In this document: piece by piece, positions 36,907 through 46,995 of the stretch | How positions within the stretch are numbered: position 1 is the stretch's first letter | Layout of the letters: every line of letters begins with the position of its first letter | Source: Sandaracinobacteroides saxicola | GTDB lineage: Bacteria > Pseudomonadota > Alphaproteobacteria > Sphingomonadales > Sphingomonadaceae | NCBI RefSeq assembly: GCF_014117445.1 | Contig: NZ_CP059851.1 | Coordinates: 2,666,001-2,730,000, forward strand | Direction of reading: 5' to 3' | DNA length: 64,000 bases | Translations under genes and position numbers: made by a program | Notes under the pieces: generated by a model | The model's input: the letters and a program-made list of their open reading frames with translations, nothing else | The model's database searches: none | Told to the model about the DNA's origin: nothing

Positions 36907-37961
36907 GGGGTGTCGCCTTCAGAGCGTGCGAGCGACCCACCCCCGCTCGGCTGCGCCGGGTCGCCCCTCCCTTGTACGCTTCGCGTCAGGGAGGGGAGAC
37001 CCACGCGCTGGATTTCCCACTCAAGGGTGACGCCGCTGTGGGCGGCGACGCGGTCGCGAACGATGTCGCCGAGCGTTTCGATCTGCGCGCTGGTGGCACC
37101 GCCGGTGTTCAGCAGGAAATTGGTGTGTTTTTCGCTGACCTGCGCGCCGCCGAGGCGAAGCCCGCGGCAGCCGGCGGCGTCGATCAGCGCCCAGGCTTTG
37201 TCGCCGGGGGGATTCTTGAAAGTGCTGCCGCCGGTGCGGCTGCGCAGCGGCTGGCTGGCTTCGCGTTCGGCAGCGATGCGGTCCATCTCGGCGGCAATCG
37301 TCTCCCGATTGCCGGGCCGGCCGCGCAGCAGGGCTTCGACGACGACATGGCCGACGGGAAGCGCGCTGTGGCGATAGCTGTAGGCGAGTTTCGCAGCCGG
37401 CCAGGTTTCGATGCGGCCGTCCCGGGTGACGACACGGGCCTCGACCAGGATGTCGGCCATGTCGCGGCCATAGGCGCCGGCATTCATGCGCACCGCGCCG
37501 CCGATGGTACCGGGGATGCCGCGCAGGAATTCGAGACCGGAAAGTGCGGCGTCGCGCGCGGCGCTGGCGACGGTGATGCCCATGGCGGCGGCACCGGCGC
37601 GGATCAGATTGCCTTCGATGGCGACCCGCGCGAAGGCTTTGGGCAGGCGGATGGTGAGACCGGGGACGCCGCCATCGCGCACGATCAGGTTGGAGCCGAC
37701 GCCGACGGGGAAGACCGGCGTTTCGGCAGGGACGGCGGCGAGAGTCTGGGCGAGATCGGCCTCGTCATGCGGTTTCAGCAGCCATTCGGCCGGACCGCCG
37801 GTGCGAAACCAGATGAAATCGGCGAGGGAGGCGTTCGGGGTAAGGAGGCCGCGCGGGGTGATGGGGAGGGACGTGCTTGCAGGCGAGGGGGAGACACCCC
37901 CTCCGCTCGCCTGCTGCGAGTCGCTCCCCCTTGCAGGGGAAGAGCTGATGGCCGCCATCAT
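36903..37961 (-). CDS. murB: UDP-N-acetylenolpyruvoylglucosamine reductase MurB with repeat-derived ends
   Basis: A 352-residue FAD enzyme reducing enolpyruvyl-UDP-GlcNAc to UDP-MurNAc. It shows the FAD segment [33 protein letters not shown], and the catalytic serine in [14 protein letters not shown]. The start ATG 37961 overlaps the murC stop. About 30 N-terminal residues ([20 protein letters not shown]) and about 28 C-terminal residues (after EIQRVG) are encoded by dispersed repeats I and H and have no counterpart in normal MurB. Confidence 0.93.
   Translation of the reverse strand: MMAAISSSPARGSDSQQASGGGVSPSPASTSLPITPRGLLTPNASLADFIWFRTGGPAEWLLKPHDEADLAQTLAAVPAETPVFPVGVGSNLIVRDGGVPGLTIRLPKAFARVAIEGNLIRAGAAAMGITVASAARDAALSGLEFLRGIPGTIGGAVRMNAGAYGRDMADILVEARVVTRDGRIETWPAAKLAYSYRHSALPVGHVVVEALLRGRPGNRETIAAEMDRIAAEREASQPLRSRTGGSTFKNPPGDKAWALIDAAGCRGLRLGGAQVSEKHTNFLLNTGGATSAQIETLGDIVRDRVAAHSGVTLEWEIQRVGLPSLTRSVQGRGDPAQPSGGGSLARSEGDTP
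36932..36996. repeat. REP-like repeat, copy H, in the murB 3' coding end
   Basis: GCGACCC, then the C-rich box CCACCCCC, a small hairpin (arms GCGACCC/GGGTCGC), and the stem CCCCTCCC...GGGAGGGG. The orientation has the C-box on the left. It encodes the C-terminal tail of MurB. Confidence 0.75.
37879..37940. repeat. REP-like repeat, copy I, in the murB 5' coding end
   Basis: It contains the inverted arms GCAGGCGAG (37879-37887) and CTCGCCTGC (37906-37914), the C-rich box CACCCCCTCC, and a second stem CTCCCCCTTGCAGGGG. It aligns with copy H over about 35 bp (CCGCTCG-CTGC--CG-GTCGC). Confidence 0.72.
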
Positions 37962-39370
37962 GCGCGCAGCCTTTCGAGCGCGGAGGCGAGGTTCGCGGCC
38001 CATTTGGTGATGTCGCCGGCGCCCAGGCAGATGACCATGTCGTCCGCATTGGCAAGGCCGGCGACCAGTTTCTGCATGTCGGCTTCGCTGGCCGCGGTCA
38101 GCACCTGGCGGTGGCCGGAGCGTTTGAGGGCAGCGGCGAGATGCTCGCTGTCGATGCCCTCGATCGGGGCCTCGCCGGCGGGATAGACAGGGGTGAGGAT
38201 GACGGTGTCGGCGTCGTTGAAGGCGGCGCGCCATTCCTCGAACAAATCGCGGAGCCGGGTGAAACGGTGTGGCTGCACGACCGCGATCACCCGCGCGGCC
38301 GCGCCTTCGCGGGCAGCGGCAAGGACCGCCTTCACCTCGACCGGGTGGTGGCCATAGTCATCGATGATGGTGATGCCCTGAACCTCGCCGACCTTGGTGA
38401 AACGCCGCTTGACGCCGCCGAAGCGCGCGAAACCCTGCCGGATCGCTTCCGCGCCAATCCCGAGCTGGTGCGCGGCGGCGATGGCGGAGAGCGCGTTCGA
38501 GACATTGTGCCGGCCCGGCATCGGCAGTTCCAGGCCGGTGATGCGGGTCTCCTCCTGCCCGGGCAGCCGGATGGTGACGTCGAAGCGGTTGCCGCCGGGG
38601 ATGGGCGTGACATTGTCGCCGCGCACGTCGGCCTGGCCGGCGAAACCATAGGTGATGACGCGGCGGTCGGCGACCTTGGGCAGCATCGCCTGCACTTCGG
38701 CGTGGTCCAGGCAGAGGATGGCGGCGCCGTAGAAGGGGACTTTTTCCACGAACCGGACGAACGCGGCCTTGGCCTTCTCGAAGTCGCCATAATGGTCGAG
38801 ATGTTCGGGATCGATGTTGGTGACGATGGCGAGCGTGGGGGGCAGCCGCAGGAAGCTGCCGTCGCTTTCGTCCGCCTCCACCACCATCCAGTCGCCGGCA
38901 CCCAGCCGGGCGTTGCTGCCATAGCTGTTGATGATGCCGCCATTGATGACGGTCGGATCGAGGCCGCCGGCGTCGAGCAAGGCGGCGACCATCGAGGTGG
39001 TGGTGGTCTTGCCATGGGTGCCGGCGACGCAGACGGTCTGTTTCAGCCGCATCAGCTCGGCGAGCATCTCGGCACGGCGGACGACGGGGATGCGGCGTTC
39101 ATAGGCCGCCTCGATCTCGGGATTGCCGCGCTTGATCGCGGTGGAGACGACGCAGACGGCGGCATCGCCGAGGTTGGCGGCGTCCTGGCCGATGAAGATG
39201 GTGATGCCCTTGTCCCGCAGGCCCTGGACGACATAACCCTCCGCCGCGTCGCTGCCCTGCACGCGGTAGCCGAGGTTGGCCATGACCTCGGCGATGCCGG
39301 ACATGCCGATGCCGCCGATGCCGATGAAGTGGATGGGGCCGATGTCCTTGGTGAAGGTGGAGGCGGTCAT
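37958..39370 (-). CDS. murC: UDP-N-acetylmuramate--L-alanine ligase MurC
   Basis: A 470-residue ATP-dependent ligase adding the first peptide residue. It shows the N-terminal [12 protein letters not shown] (UDP binding), P-loop GTHGKTTTT (117-125), [11 protein letters not shown] and [14 protein letters not shown] 39370 overlaps the murG stop (ATGA). Length is normal. Confidence 0.96.
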   Translation of the reverse strand: MTASTFTKDIGPIHFIGIGGIGMSGIAEVMANLGYRVQGSDAAEGYVVQGLRDKGITIFIGQDAANLGDAAVCVVSTAIKRGNPEIEAAYERRIPVVRRAEMLAELMRLKQTVCVAGTHGKTTTTSMVAALLDAGGLDPTVINGGIINSYGSNARLGAGDWMVVEADESDGSFLRLPPTLAIVTNIDPEHLDHYGDFEKAKAAFVRFVEKVPFYGAAILCLDHAEVQAMLPKVADRRVITYGFAGQADVRGDNVTPIPGGNRFDVTIRLPGQEETRITGLELPMPGRHNVSNALSAIAAAHQLGIGAEAIRQGFARFGGVKRRFTKVGEVQGITIIDDYGHHPVEVKAVLAAAREGAAARVIAVVQPHRFTRLRDLFEEWRAAFNDADTVILTPVYPAGEAPIEGIDSEHLAAALKRSGHRQVLTAASEADMQKLVAGLANADDMVICLGAGDITKWAANLASALERLRA

Positions 39371-40467
39371 GCGATCAGCCCTTCGACAAGATCGGCCAGG
39401 CGGCACGCGGCGTCCGGGTGGCCGGTGGACTTGGCGGCAGCGGCGGCGTGGGCGAGGCCGGCGGAATCACGCATGAAACCGGTGACGGCGCCGGCGACGG
39501 TGGTGGCGGTGAACTCGGCTTCGCGCAGCATGATGCCGCCGCCGGCGCTCACGAATTCGCGGGCGTTGGCGGCCTGGTGATCATCGGTCGCGGCGGCGAA
39601 GGGAACGAGGATGGCGGGGCGGCCGATCACCGACAGCTCGGCCATGGTGGAGGCGCCGGAGCGGGCGATGACAAGATGGGCGGCGGCGATGCGGGCGGGA
39701 AGATCCTCCATATAGGTGAGGCATTCGGCTTCGATCCCGGCGGCCTTGTACACCGTTGCAACCTCGCTCAGATCCTCGGGCCGGCATTGCTGGGCGATGC
39801 GCAGGCGTGACTTGTCGGCGGGGGCGAGCGTGGCGAGCGCCGCGGGCAGGATGCGGGACAGGATGCTGGCGCCCTGGCTGCCGCCGGTGACGAGAAGGTG
39901 GAAGGGTTCGTTCGGCGCGGGGGCGGTGAAGGGCGCGGCGGCGCCGGCGAGGACATCGGCGCGCACGGGGTTGCCGGTCGTGATGGCGCGGGCGGCGTCG
40001 GTAGGGCGCAGGCGGGCGGTGTCGGCATAGCTGAGCGCGATGGTGCCGACACGGGACGCGAGGAAGCGGTTGACGCGGCCGAGCACGGCATTCTGTTCAT
40101 GCAGGATGGCGGGCAGTCGGGCGGCGAGGCCGGCGAGCAAGGCCGGCAGCGCGGGGTAGCCGCCGAAGCCGACGACGGCACGGGCCTGGGTGGTGGCGAT
40201 GATGGCGCGGGCCGCGGCGCGGCCCTTGCGGATCGTGTTCAACGCCGACAGCCACCGCAGCGGGTTGAGGCCGCTGATGGTGGCGGCCGGGATGACGTGC
40301 CGGTCGACACCGGCGAACAGGCCGGGAAAGCGGAGCCCGCGCGCGTCGGTCAGCAGGGTGATGTGGTGGCCACGTTGGCGCAGCACTTCACTGAGCGCAT
40401 GCGCCGGGACCATATGACCGCCCGTGCCGCCGGCGGCGAGGATGATCGCCGCGGTCACCGGGGCCAT
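39367..40467 (-). CDS. murG: UDP-GlcNAc:lipid I transferase MurG
   Basis: A 366-residue peripheral membrane glycosyltransferase making lipid II. It shows the N-terminal [16 protein letters not shown] and the C-terminal-domain motifs VTGGSQGA and [11 protein letters not shown]. The start is ATG 40467, or GTG 40458, which has AAGGA at better spacing; ATG 40467 lies directly against that AAGG. The 67-bp gap to ftsW is occupied by a palindromic repeat that may supply this ribosome-binding site. Confidence 0.94.
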   Translation of the reverse strand: MAPVTAAIILAAGGTGGHMVPAHALSEVLRQRGHHITLLTDARGLRFPGLFAGVDRHVIPAATISGLNPLRWLSALNTIRKGRAAARAIIATTQARAVVGFGGYPALPALLAGLAARLPAILHEQNAVLGRVNRFLASRVGTIALSYADTARLRPTDAARAITTGNPVRADVLAGAAAPFTAPAPNEPFHLLVTGGSQGASILSRILPAALATLAPADKSRLRIAQQCRPEDLSEVATVYKAAGIEAECLTYMEDLPARIAAAHLVIARSGASTMAELSVIGRPAILVPFAAATDDHQAANAREFVSAGGGIMLREAEFTATTVAGAVTGFMRDSAGLAHAAAAAKSTGHPDAACRLADLVEGLIA

Positions 40468-40469
40468 CC

Positions 40470-40531
40470 TTCGACAGGCCCAGGATGAGCGGTGCAGGGA
40501 TTGGACGATCGCCCATGGTGAGCTTGTCGAA
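40470..40531. repeat. TTCGACA-type palindromic repeat between ftsW and murG
   Basis: Arms TTCGACAGGCCCAGGATG (40470-40487) and CATGGTGAGCTTGTCGAA (40514-40531) are inverted, 14 of 18 matching. This family is distinct from the C-rich repeats. Such TTCGACAAGCTCA elements are common intergenic repeats in sphingomonads (from memory of the group). Confidence 0.7.
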
Positions 40532-40534
40532 CCG

Positions 40535-41707
40535 TCATGCCGGCACGCCGCGCAGATAGGGGCTGGCCTGGATGTGGCGGTTGCGGCGGGTGAGCGCCAG
40601 CAGGAGCCCCATGCCGAAAGCGGTGGCGATGAAGCTGGAGCCGCCATGGCTGATGAAGGGCAGCGTCATCCCCTTGGAGGGCGCCAGCGCCAGATTGACC
40701 GCCATGTTGATCACCGCCTGACCCCCGAACTGTGCCACCAGACCCACCGCCGCAAGCAACGTGAACGGATCATCCTCCTCTACCAGTTGTAGCAACACCC
40801 GGGTGACAATCGCAAGATATAGGATGGCCAGCGCAATGCAGGCGATCACGCCGAACTCTTCGCCGATAACCGAGAAGATATAGTCGGTTTGCGGTTCCGG
40901 CAGTTTGAACTTGACCACGCCTTCGCCCGGGCCGGTGCCGAACAGGCCGCCGGATTTGAAGCAGTCGAGCGCGCGATCGACCTGATAGGTGTCGCCCTCG
41001 CCGTGCAGGAAGCCGTCCAGACGCTTCCGGACATGCGATTCGAACTGATAGGCGAGGGCCAGCCCGCCGATGCCCCCGCCGATGATGCCGCCGACCACCC
41101 ACAGGCTCATGCCGGCAAGGCAGGCCTGCGCCACCCAGATGGCGACGATGAGCGCGGCCTGGCCGAAATCGGGCTGGCCGACGAGCAGGACGACCATGAC
41201 GCCGAGCAGCGCCGCCCCGATCGGGATGACCGGAAGGTCGCGATCCTCGAACCGGGCAGCGAAAAGCAGGGCCGTTGCAACGATGAAACAGGGTTTCAGG
41301 AATTCGACCGGTTGCAGCTGGAAGCTGCCGATCATGACCCAGCGCACGGCGCCGTTGACCTCATGGCCGATCAGGGGGACCAGCATGAGCAGCAGGAAGA
41401 AGAAGCCGAAACCGAGGATGGCGACCCGTTTCGCCCAGCTTTTCGACAGCATCGAGATGCCGAGCAATACGGGAAGGCCGATGGCGACCCAGAAGAATTG
41501 CCGTTGCAGGAAATGCAGCGGATCGAGTCGGGTGTTGGCGTCGGAATAGCGGAAGGCGGCCGCTGGCGAGGCCGCGGCGACGGCGATGATGCCCAGCCCG
41601 ATGAGAACGAGCAACAGCGACAGCAGTGTGCGGTCGATGGTCCAGAACCAGCGGGCCGCGGCGGTGCGGTCAGCGCGGCCGAGGCCGAGGCGGTCGGTCA
41701 AGGTCAT
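40535..41707 (-). CDS. ftsW: Peptidoglycan glycosyltransferase FtsW
   Basis: A 390-residue SEDS polymerase with about ten membrane helices. Conserved VNGAVRWVMIGSFQLQPVEF, ECxG-like GVIGEEFGVI and the C-terminal SHGGSSFIATAFGMGLLLAL are present. It polymerises septal glycan with FtsI. The start overlaps the murD stop (ATGA). Confidence 0.94.
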   Translation of the reverse strand: MTLTDRLGLGRADRTAAARWFWTIDRTLLSLLLVLIGLGIIAVAAASPAAAFRYSDANTRLDPLHFLQRQFFWVAIGLPVLLGISMLSKSWAKRVAILGFGFFFLLLMLVPLIGHEVNGAVRWVMIGSFQLQPVEFLKPCFIVATALLFAARFEDRDLPVIPIGAALLGVMVVLLVGQPDFGQAALIVAIWVAQACLAGMSLWVVGGIIGGGIGGLALAYQFESHVRKRLDGFLHGEGDTYQVDRALDCFKSGGLFGTGPGEGVVKFKLPEPQTDYIFSVIGEEFGVIACIALAILYLAIVTRVLLQLVEEDDPFTLLAAVGLVAQFGGQAVINMAVNLALAPSKGMTLPFISHGGSSFIATAFGMGLLLALTRRNRHIQASPYLRGVPA

Positions 41708-43053
41708 GCGGCGTCCTTCAGGGCATGGACGAGGGTGCGGAACTGGTCGCCGCGGTCTTCGTAATCGCGGAACTGGTCGAAGCTGGCGCAGGCGGGCGAC
41801 AGGAGGACGGTGTCGTCGGGCTGTGCGGCGGCAGCGGTATCGTTGACGGCCTGCGCGAGGGTGCCGGAGCGGGTGACCGGGAGGTGCGGGGCGAGGATGT
41901 CGGCGAAGAGCGGCGCGGCCTCGCCGATGACATAGGCGGCTTTCACACCGGCGAGATGGGGCAGGCAGGCATCAAGGTCGGGGGTTTTGGCCTGGCCGCC
42001 GAGAATCCAGTGCAGGTTGGGGAAGGCACGGAGCGCGGGGGCGACGCTGTCGGGGTTGGTGGCCTTGCTGTCATTGACGTAGCGGACGCCGGCGACCGTG
42101 CGCACGATTTCCATGCGGTGAGGGAGGCCGGGGTAGGTACGGAGGCCCGTGGCGATGGCGGTGTCATCAAGGCCGAGGAGGCGGGCGGCGGCGATGGCGA
42201 CGGCGGCGTTCTGCCCGTTGTGCGGACCTTGCAGGGCCGGCCATTCAGCCTGTTCGCTGTTGGTGATTTGCGAGCCGTGCACGAGGATCGTTGTCGATTC
42301 ATGGCCCGGGCGCATCCATTGCCGCAGGTGGATGTCGCGGCTGGACGCATCATCGCCGGCGATGATGGCGGCCTTGCCGGCGGACTGCATGGCAAACAGC
42401 CGTTCCTTCGCTGCGGCATAAGCTTCGAAACTGTCATAGCGGTCGAGATGGTCGGGCGTGATGTTGAGCAGCACCGCGACGTCGCAATCGAGGCTGAAGG
42501 TCAGGTCGATCTGGAAGCTCGACAGTTCGAGGACATAAACGCCGCCCGAGGTCAGCGGGTCCTGCCCGAGGATGGGGAGGCCGATGTTGCCGCCCATGGC
42601 CGTCGGCACGCCGGCGGTTTTCAGGATGTGGTGGATGAGGGCGGTGGTGGTGCTCTTGCCGTTGGTGCCGGTAATGCCGACGACCTTGTGGGGCGGCAGT
42701 TCGGGGCGGGCGAGCGCGAAGAGTTCGATGTCGCCGATGATGGGGATGCCGAAGCGCCGCGCATGGGCGGTGACGGGATGGCGGTTCAGCGGTACGCCGG
42801 GGGAGACGACGACGCCGTCGAAGCCGGAGAGGTCGAGGGTGAGGGGGTCGGCGAGGGTGAGACCTGCATGCGGCCCCACCCCCGGCCCCTCCCCTGAAGG
42901 GAAGGAGAGAAAGGGTTGACGTTTGGTTTCGTCGCTGTCCCAGGCGATGACACGGGCACCGCTGGCAAGCAGCGATTCAACGGTCGCGGTTCCGCTGCGT
43001 GCAAGGCCCAGCACGGCGTAGCGTTTGCCGCGGAAGGCCTCTGCGGTGATCAC
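41704..43053 (-). CDS. murD: UDP-MurNAc-L-Ala--D-Glu ligase MurD, with a repeat inserted in frame
   Basis: A 449-residue ligase. GTG 43053 overlaps the mraY stop (GTGA). Domain 1 (about 1-100) holds the UDP site ([13 protein letters not shown]), domain 2 the P-loop [15 protein letters not shown], and domain 3 [10 protein letters not shown]. Residues about 49-60 ([12 protein letters not shown]) are encoded by a dispersed REP-like repeat lying in the linker after the second strand of the N-terminal Rossmann-like domain. The frame is kept and catalytic motifs are intact. Confidence 0.94.
   Translation of the reverse strand: MITAEAFRGKRYAVLGLARSGTATVESLLASGARVIAWDSDETKRQPFLSFPSGEGPGVGPHAGLTLADPLTLDLSGFDGVVVSPGVPLNRHPVTAHARRFGIPIIGDIELFALARPELPPHKVVGITGTNGKSTTTALIHHILKTAGVPTAMGGNIGLPILGQDPLTSGGVYVLELSSFQIDLTFSLDCDVAVLLNITPDHLDRYDSFEAYAAAKERLFAMQSAGKAAIIAGDDASSRDIHLRQWMRPGHESTTILVHGSQITNSEQAEWPALQGPHNGQNAAVAIAAARLLGLDDTAIATGLRTYPGLPHRMEIVRTVAGVRYVNDSKATNPDSVAPALRAFPNLHWILGGQAKTPDLDACLPHLAGVKAAYVIGEAAPLFADILAPHLPVTRSGTLAQAVNDTAAAAQPDDTVLLSPACASFDQFRDYEDRGDQFRTLVHALKDAA
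42874..42907. repeat. REP-like repeat, copy E, inside murD
   Basis: CCCCACCCCCGG followed by the stem CCCCTCCC-CTGA-AGGGAAGG. It is the same element as copies A-D in the reverse orientation, fully within the murD coding sequence. Confidence 0.8.
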
Positions 43054-44123
43054 CGCAGTTTCAGCGTGGCGAGGCCGGACAGCGCCAGCACGAGGGAGAT
43101 GATCCAGAAGCGGACCACAATAGTTGGTTCGGACCAGCCCTTCTTCTCGAAATGATGGTGGATGGGGGCCATCAGGAAGACGCGTTTGCCGGTGCGCTTG
43201 AACACGGCGACCTGGATGATGACGGAGAGCGCCTCCACCACGAACAGCCCGCCGACGATGACAAGGACGATTTCGTGGTTGGTGATGACCGCGATGGTGC
43301 CGAGCGCGCCACCCAGCGCGAGGCTGCCGGTGTCGCCCATGAAGACGGCGGCCGGCGGCGCGTTGAACCAGAGGAAGGCGAGGCAGGCACCGATGAGGGC
43401 ACCGCAGAACACGCCGATGTCGCCGGCACCGGCGACATAGTGGACGCCGAGGTAATCGGCGAATTTCACATTGCCCACCAGGTAGGCGATGATGCCGAAG
43501 GTGAGCGCGGCGATGATGACCGGCATGGCGGCGAGGCCATCGAGGCCGTCGGTCAGGTTGACCGCGTTGCCGGCACCCACCAGCACGATGGCGCCGAAGA
43601 CGATGTAGAACAGGCCGAGCTGGATGCCGACATCCTTCAGGAAGGGCAGGTAGAGCGTGGTGCCGGTGAAGCTGGCGATATACCAGACCGCGGCGCCGGC
43701 GATGATGAACTCGGCGAGCAGGCGCACCTTGCCGGGGACGCCGGCATGGCTGCGTTTCGTCACCTTGTGGTAATCGTCGATGAACCCGATGGTGCCGAAG
43801 CCCAGCGTCACCAGCAGGCAGGCCCAGACGAAGGGCTTGTCCCACTCCATCCACAGCAGGGTGGACACGGTGAGGCAGATCAGGATCAGCAGCCCGCCCA
43901 TGGTGGGCGTGCCCTTCTTGGTGAGCAGGTGGGAGGCGGGGCCGTCCTCGCGGATCGGCTGGCCCTTACCCTGCTTGCCGCGCAGCCAGGCGATGAAGGG
44001 CGCACCCATCAGGATGCCCAGGAACAGCGCGGTCATCATGGCGGCGCCGGTGCGGAAGGTGAGGTAGCGGATGAGGTTGAAGACGCCGGGGAAATCGAAC
44101 GCTTCTGCCAGATGATAGAGCAT
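43050..44123 (-). CDS. mraY: Phospho-MurNAc-pentapeptide transferase MraY
   Basis: A 357-residue polytopic membrane enzyme making lipid I. The catalytic aspartates appear in GFIDDYHK and [10 protein letters not shown], with [10 protein letters not shown] and the HIS-type loop [15 protein letters not shown] 44123 shares one base with the murF stop. Length is normal. Confidence 0.96.
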   Translation of the reverse strand: MLYHLAEAFDFPGVFNLIRYLTFRTGAAMMTALFLGILMGAPFIAWLRGKQGKGQPIREDGPASHLLTKKGTPTMGGLLILICLTVSTLLWMEWDKPFVWACLLVTLGFGTIGFIDDYHKVTKRSHAGVPGKVRLLAEFIIAGAAVWYIASFTGTTLYLPFLKDVGIQLGLFYIVFGAIVLVGAGNAVNLTDGLDGLAAMPVIIAALTFGIIAYLVGNVKFADYLGVHYVAGAGDIGVFCGALIGACLAFLWFNAPPAAVFMGDTGSLALGGALGTIAVITNHEIVLVIVGGLFVVEALSVIIQVAVFKRTGKRVFLMAPIHHHFEKKGWSEPTIVVRFWIISLVLALSGLATLKLR

Positions 44124-45469
44124 CAGTCGTTTTCCCCCAGGGTTTTGACGAGCGTGCCGAGGCCGACCGCGTTGGAGCCCTTGACCAGGCAGACATCGCC
44201 GGGCCGCAGCGTTTCGCGCGCCCATGCGAGCGCATCCGCGGCGGTGGCGAGATGGGTGGCGTTCGGGAGTTTCAGCGCTTCCATCGCCGGGCCGACCAGG
44301 GCGAGGGCATCGACCTTGGCGGCGGCGATGGGGGCGGCGAGGCCGGCGTGATAGGCCGCGCTGCCCTCCCCCAGCTCGCCCATCTGGCCAAGGATGGCGA
44401 GGCGGCGCGGCGCGGCGATGCTGCCCAGCACGGCGAGCGAGGCGGCCATGCTGGCGGGATTGGCGTTGTAGCTTTCGTCGAGCAGCGTGGCATGACCGCC
44501 ACGGACGGCGACGCTAAGCCTGGCACCGCGACCGGGGAGGCCATTGAGGTCGGCGAGCGCCAGCCCGGCGGCGGCGATGTCGCCACCCGCCGCCTTCACC
44601 GTGGCGAGGACGGCGAGCGCGTTGTTCACCCAGTGCGCGCCGGCCATCCCGACCCGGAAGGCGAGCGTTTCGCCCATGATGTCCGCTGTGATGTCGGTGC
44701 CATCGGCGGTCATGGCCACGCTGAGCGGGCGCACGTCGCCGGTGGCGCCGAAGCTGATGGTGCGGGCGGCATGGGTTTGCGCGGCGGCGCGCAGGATGGC
44801 GATATGGGGATTGTCGGCGGGGATGATGGCGGTGCCGCCGGGTTCCAGGCCCTCGAAGATTTCGGCTTTCGCATGGGCAATGCCGGCTTCGCTGTCGAAG
44901 AACTCAATATGGACGGGAGCGACCCAGGTGATGAGGGCGACATGCGGGCGCACCTGGCGGGTCAGCGCAGCGATTTCGCCGGCGTGGTTCATGCCCATTT
45001 CGAACACGCCGAAGCGGCTGTCGGCGGGCATGCGGGCGAGGCTGAGGGGCACGCCGCTGTGGTTGTTGTAGCTTTTGACGCTGGCGTGGACGGCGGGGGT
45101 GTTTTGCAGCAGCGAGAGGCGAATCGCTTCCTTGACACCGGTCTTGCCCACACTGCCGGTGACGCCGATGATGGTGGCGCCTGTGCGGGCACGGGCGGCA
45201 CGGCCCAGCGCTTCGAGCGCCGCGAAACTGTCAGTCACGCGGACATGCGGGGCGTCGATGGCGGTTTCGCACAGGATGCCGGCGGCGCCGCGTTGCAGCG
45301 CGCTGTCGATGAAGCGGTGGCCGTTGGTGGTATCGCCGCGCATGGCGATGAACAGTTCGCCGCCGATGATCTCACGGCTGTCGAAGGCGACATTGTCGAC
45401 GGTGAAGGCGCCGTGCGCGGTGCCGCCAGTGGCAGCGGCGATGGCGTCGCTGGTCCAGAGGGGGGTCAT
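44123..45469 (-). CDS. murF: UDP-MurNAc-tripeptide--D-Ala-D-Ala ligase MurF
   Basis: A 448-residue ATP-dependent ligase. It shows the P-loop [13 protein letters not shown], the [10 protein letters not shown] motif and [14 protein letters not shown] 45469 is chosen over the longer frame, since upstream codons are repeat G; GAGGGGGC precedes it and derives from that repeat. Confidence 0.95.
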   Translation of the reverse strand: MTPLWTSDAIAAATGGTAHGAFTVDNVAFDSREIIGGELFIAMRGDTTNGHRFIDSALQRGAAGILCETAIDAPHVRVTDSFAALEALGRAARARTGATIIGVTGSVGKTGVKEAIRLSLLQNTPAVHASVKSYNNHSGVPLSLARMPADSRFGVFEMGMNHAGEIAALTRQVRPHVALITWVAPVHIEFFDSEAGIAHAKAEIFEGLEPGGTAIIPADNPHIAILRAAAQTHAARTISFGATGDVRPLSVAMTADGTDITADIMGETLAFRVGMAGAHWVNNALAVLATVKAAGGDIAAAGLALADLNGLPGRGARLSVAVRGGHATLLDESYNANPASMAASLAVLGSIAAPRRLAILGQMGELGEGSAAYHAGLAAPIAAAKVDALALVGPAMEALKLPNATHLATAADALAWARETLRPGDVCLVKGSNAVGLGTLVKTLGEND

Positions 45470-45473
45470 CGGG

Positions 45474-45523
45474 CCCCCTCCGTCAGCCTTTGGCTGACAC
45501 CTCCCCCGCGAGCGGGGGAGGGG
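45474..45523. repeat. REP-like double-hairpin repeat, copy G, between murE and murF
   Basis: CCCCCTCC, then the hairpin GTCAGCC-TTT-GGCTGAC (45482-45498), then the stem CTCCCCCGC-GA-GCGGGGGAG (45501-45520). It fills the 76-bp murE-murF spacer, the only long gap in murE-mraY. It has the same layout as copies H and I. Confidence 0.8.
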
Positions 45524-45545
45524 CTTGGCGTGGCGCGACGTGTCG

Positions 45546-46991
45546 TCATTGCGCGGCCTCCCTTGCGACGCTGACGTCGTCGAAGGGGAGCGTGCGGCCG
45601 GCGACGATCTGGCCCTGTTCATGGCCCTTGCCGGCGATCAGGACGACATCGCCGGGACCGGCCATCCGCACGGCGGCGGTGATGGCGGCGCGGCGGTCGC
45701 CAATCTCGCGCGCGCCGGGGGCGGCGGTGAGAATCATGGCGCGGATGGCGGCGGGGTCTTCGCCGCGGGGGTTGTCGTCGGTGACGATGGCGACGTCGGC
45801 CTCCGCAACCGCGATCGCGCCCATTTCCGGGCGTTTGCCGGTGTCGCGGTCGCCGCCGGCGCCGAAAGCCAGGATCAGGCGGTTGGCGGTGTGCGGGCGC
45901 AGCGCGGCGATGGCGGCCCTCAGCGCGTCCGGCGTGTGGGCATAATCGACATAAACGGGGGCGCCGGAAGCGGTGATGACCGCCCGCTCCAGCCGGCCGC
46001 GGACGCCGGTGACGCGGGAAAGCGCGGCAAGCGTTTTCGCGGTGTCGCCGCCTGTCGTCATGACAAGGCCGGCGGCGCAGAGGGCGTTGGCCGCCTGATA
46101 GGCGCCGATCAGCGGCAGGGTGATGCTGTGGCTCTTGCCGTCCGCCTCGACGGCCAGCGTCTGGCCGAGCAGGGTGGGGGTGCGCTTGACGAGGCGCAGG
46201 GTTTCCCCGTCGGGGCCAACGGTGAGCAGGCGCAGGCCCCGCGCCGTGACCGCCTCGCAGATGCGGCGGTTGTAGTCCGCGCCTTCGGCCTGGTCGTCGC
46301 GCCAGACGACCGCGGCGCCATTGTCCGCCAGCACTTCGGTGAACAGCCGCAGCTTGGCCTGGAAATAGGCCTCCATCGTGCCGTGATAGTCGAGATGGTC
46401 ACGCGTCAGGTTGGTGAAGGCAGCGGCGGCGACCGGCAGCCCCTGGGTGCGGTATTGGGCGAGGCCATGGCTGGAGGCCTCGAAGGCGAGATGGGTGATG
46501 CCTTCGCGGGCGAGGCCGGCGACATTGGCAAGAAAGCTGACGACGTCCGGCGTGGTCAGTCCGCCGGTGCCGTCCTTCAGGCTGCCGTCCGCGGTGGTGA
46601 TGCCGAGCGTGCCGACCGACGCCGCGCGTTCGCCGACGAGATACCAGAGCTGGCGGGTGAGTTCGACGGTCGAGGTCTTGCCGTTGGTGCCGGTGGGGGC
46701 GACGCAGGTGGCGGGGAAAGGCGCGAAGAAACGGGCGGCGAGGTCGGCAAAGGTGGCGCGGGGATTGTCGCTGCCGATGTGAAGCGCGCCTTCCACCAAC
46801 GCCTGCGGCCGGGCGACTACGGCGATGGCGCCGGCGGCGACCGCGGCGGGGATATAATCCTCCCCGTTGACGGTGGCGCCCTGGAACGCGCCGAAGATGG
46901 TGCCGGGGGCGACCTTGCGATTGTCGATGGCGAAGCCGGTGACGACCTCGTCCGTGGCGGTGGCATGGCCGAGCAGTGCGGACAGCTTCAT
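45546..46991 (-). CDS. murE: UDP-MurNAc-dipeptide--meso-DAP ligase MurE
   Basis: A 481-residue ligase adding the third peptide residue. The P-loop GTNGKTSTVEL is present, and the specificity motif is DNPRGEDP, which marks meso-diaminopimelate rather than lysine. It begins four bases after the ftsI stop. Confidence 0.96.
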   Translation of the reverse strand: MKLSALLGHATATDEVVTGFAIDNRKVAPGTIFGAFQGATVNGEDYIPAAVAAGAIAVVARPQALVEGALHIGSDNPRATFADLAARFFAPFPATCVAPTGTNGKTSTVELTRQLWYLVGERAASVGTLGITTADGSLKDGTGGLTTPDVVSFLANVAGLAREGITHLAFEASSHGLAQYRTQGLPVAAAAFTNLTRDHLDYHGTMEAYFQAKLRLFTEVLADNGAAVVWRDDQAEGADYNRRICEAVTARGLRLLTVGPDGETLRLVKRTPTLLGQTLAVEADGKSHSITLPLIGAYQAANALCAAGLVMTTGGDTAKTLAALSRVTGVRGRLERAVITASGAPVYVDYAHTPDALRAAIAALRPHTANRLILAFGAGGDRDTGKRPEMGAIAVAEADVAIVTDDNPRGEDPAAIRAMILTAAPGAREIGDRRAAITAAVRMAGPGDVVLIAGKGHEQGQIVAGRTLPFDDVSVAREAAQ

Positions 46992-46995
46992 CGTC

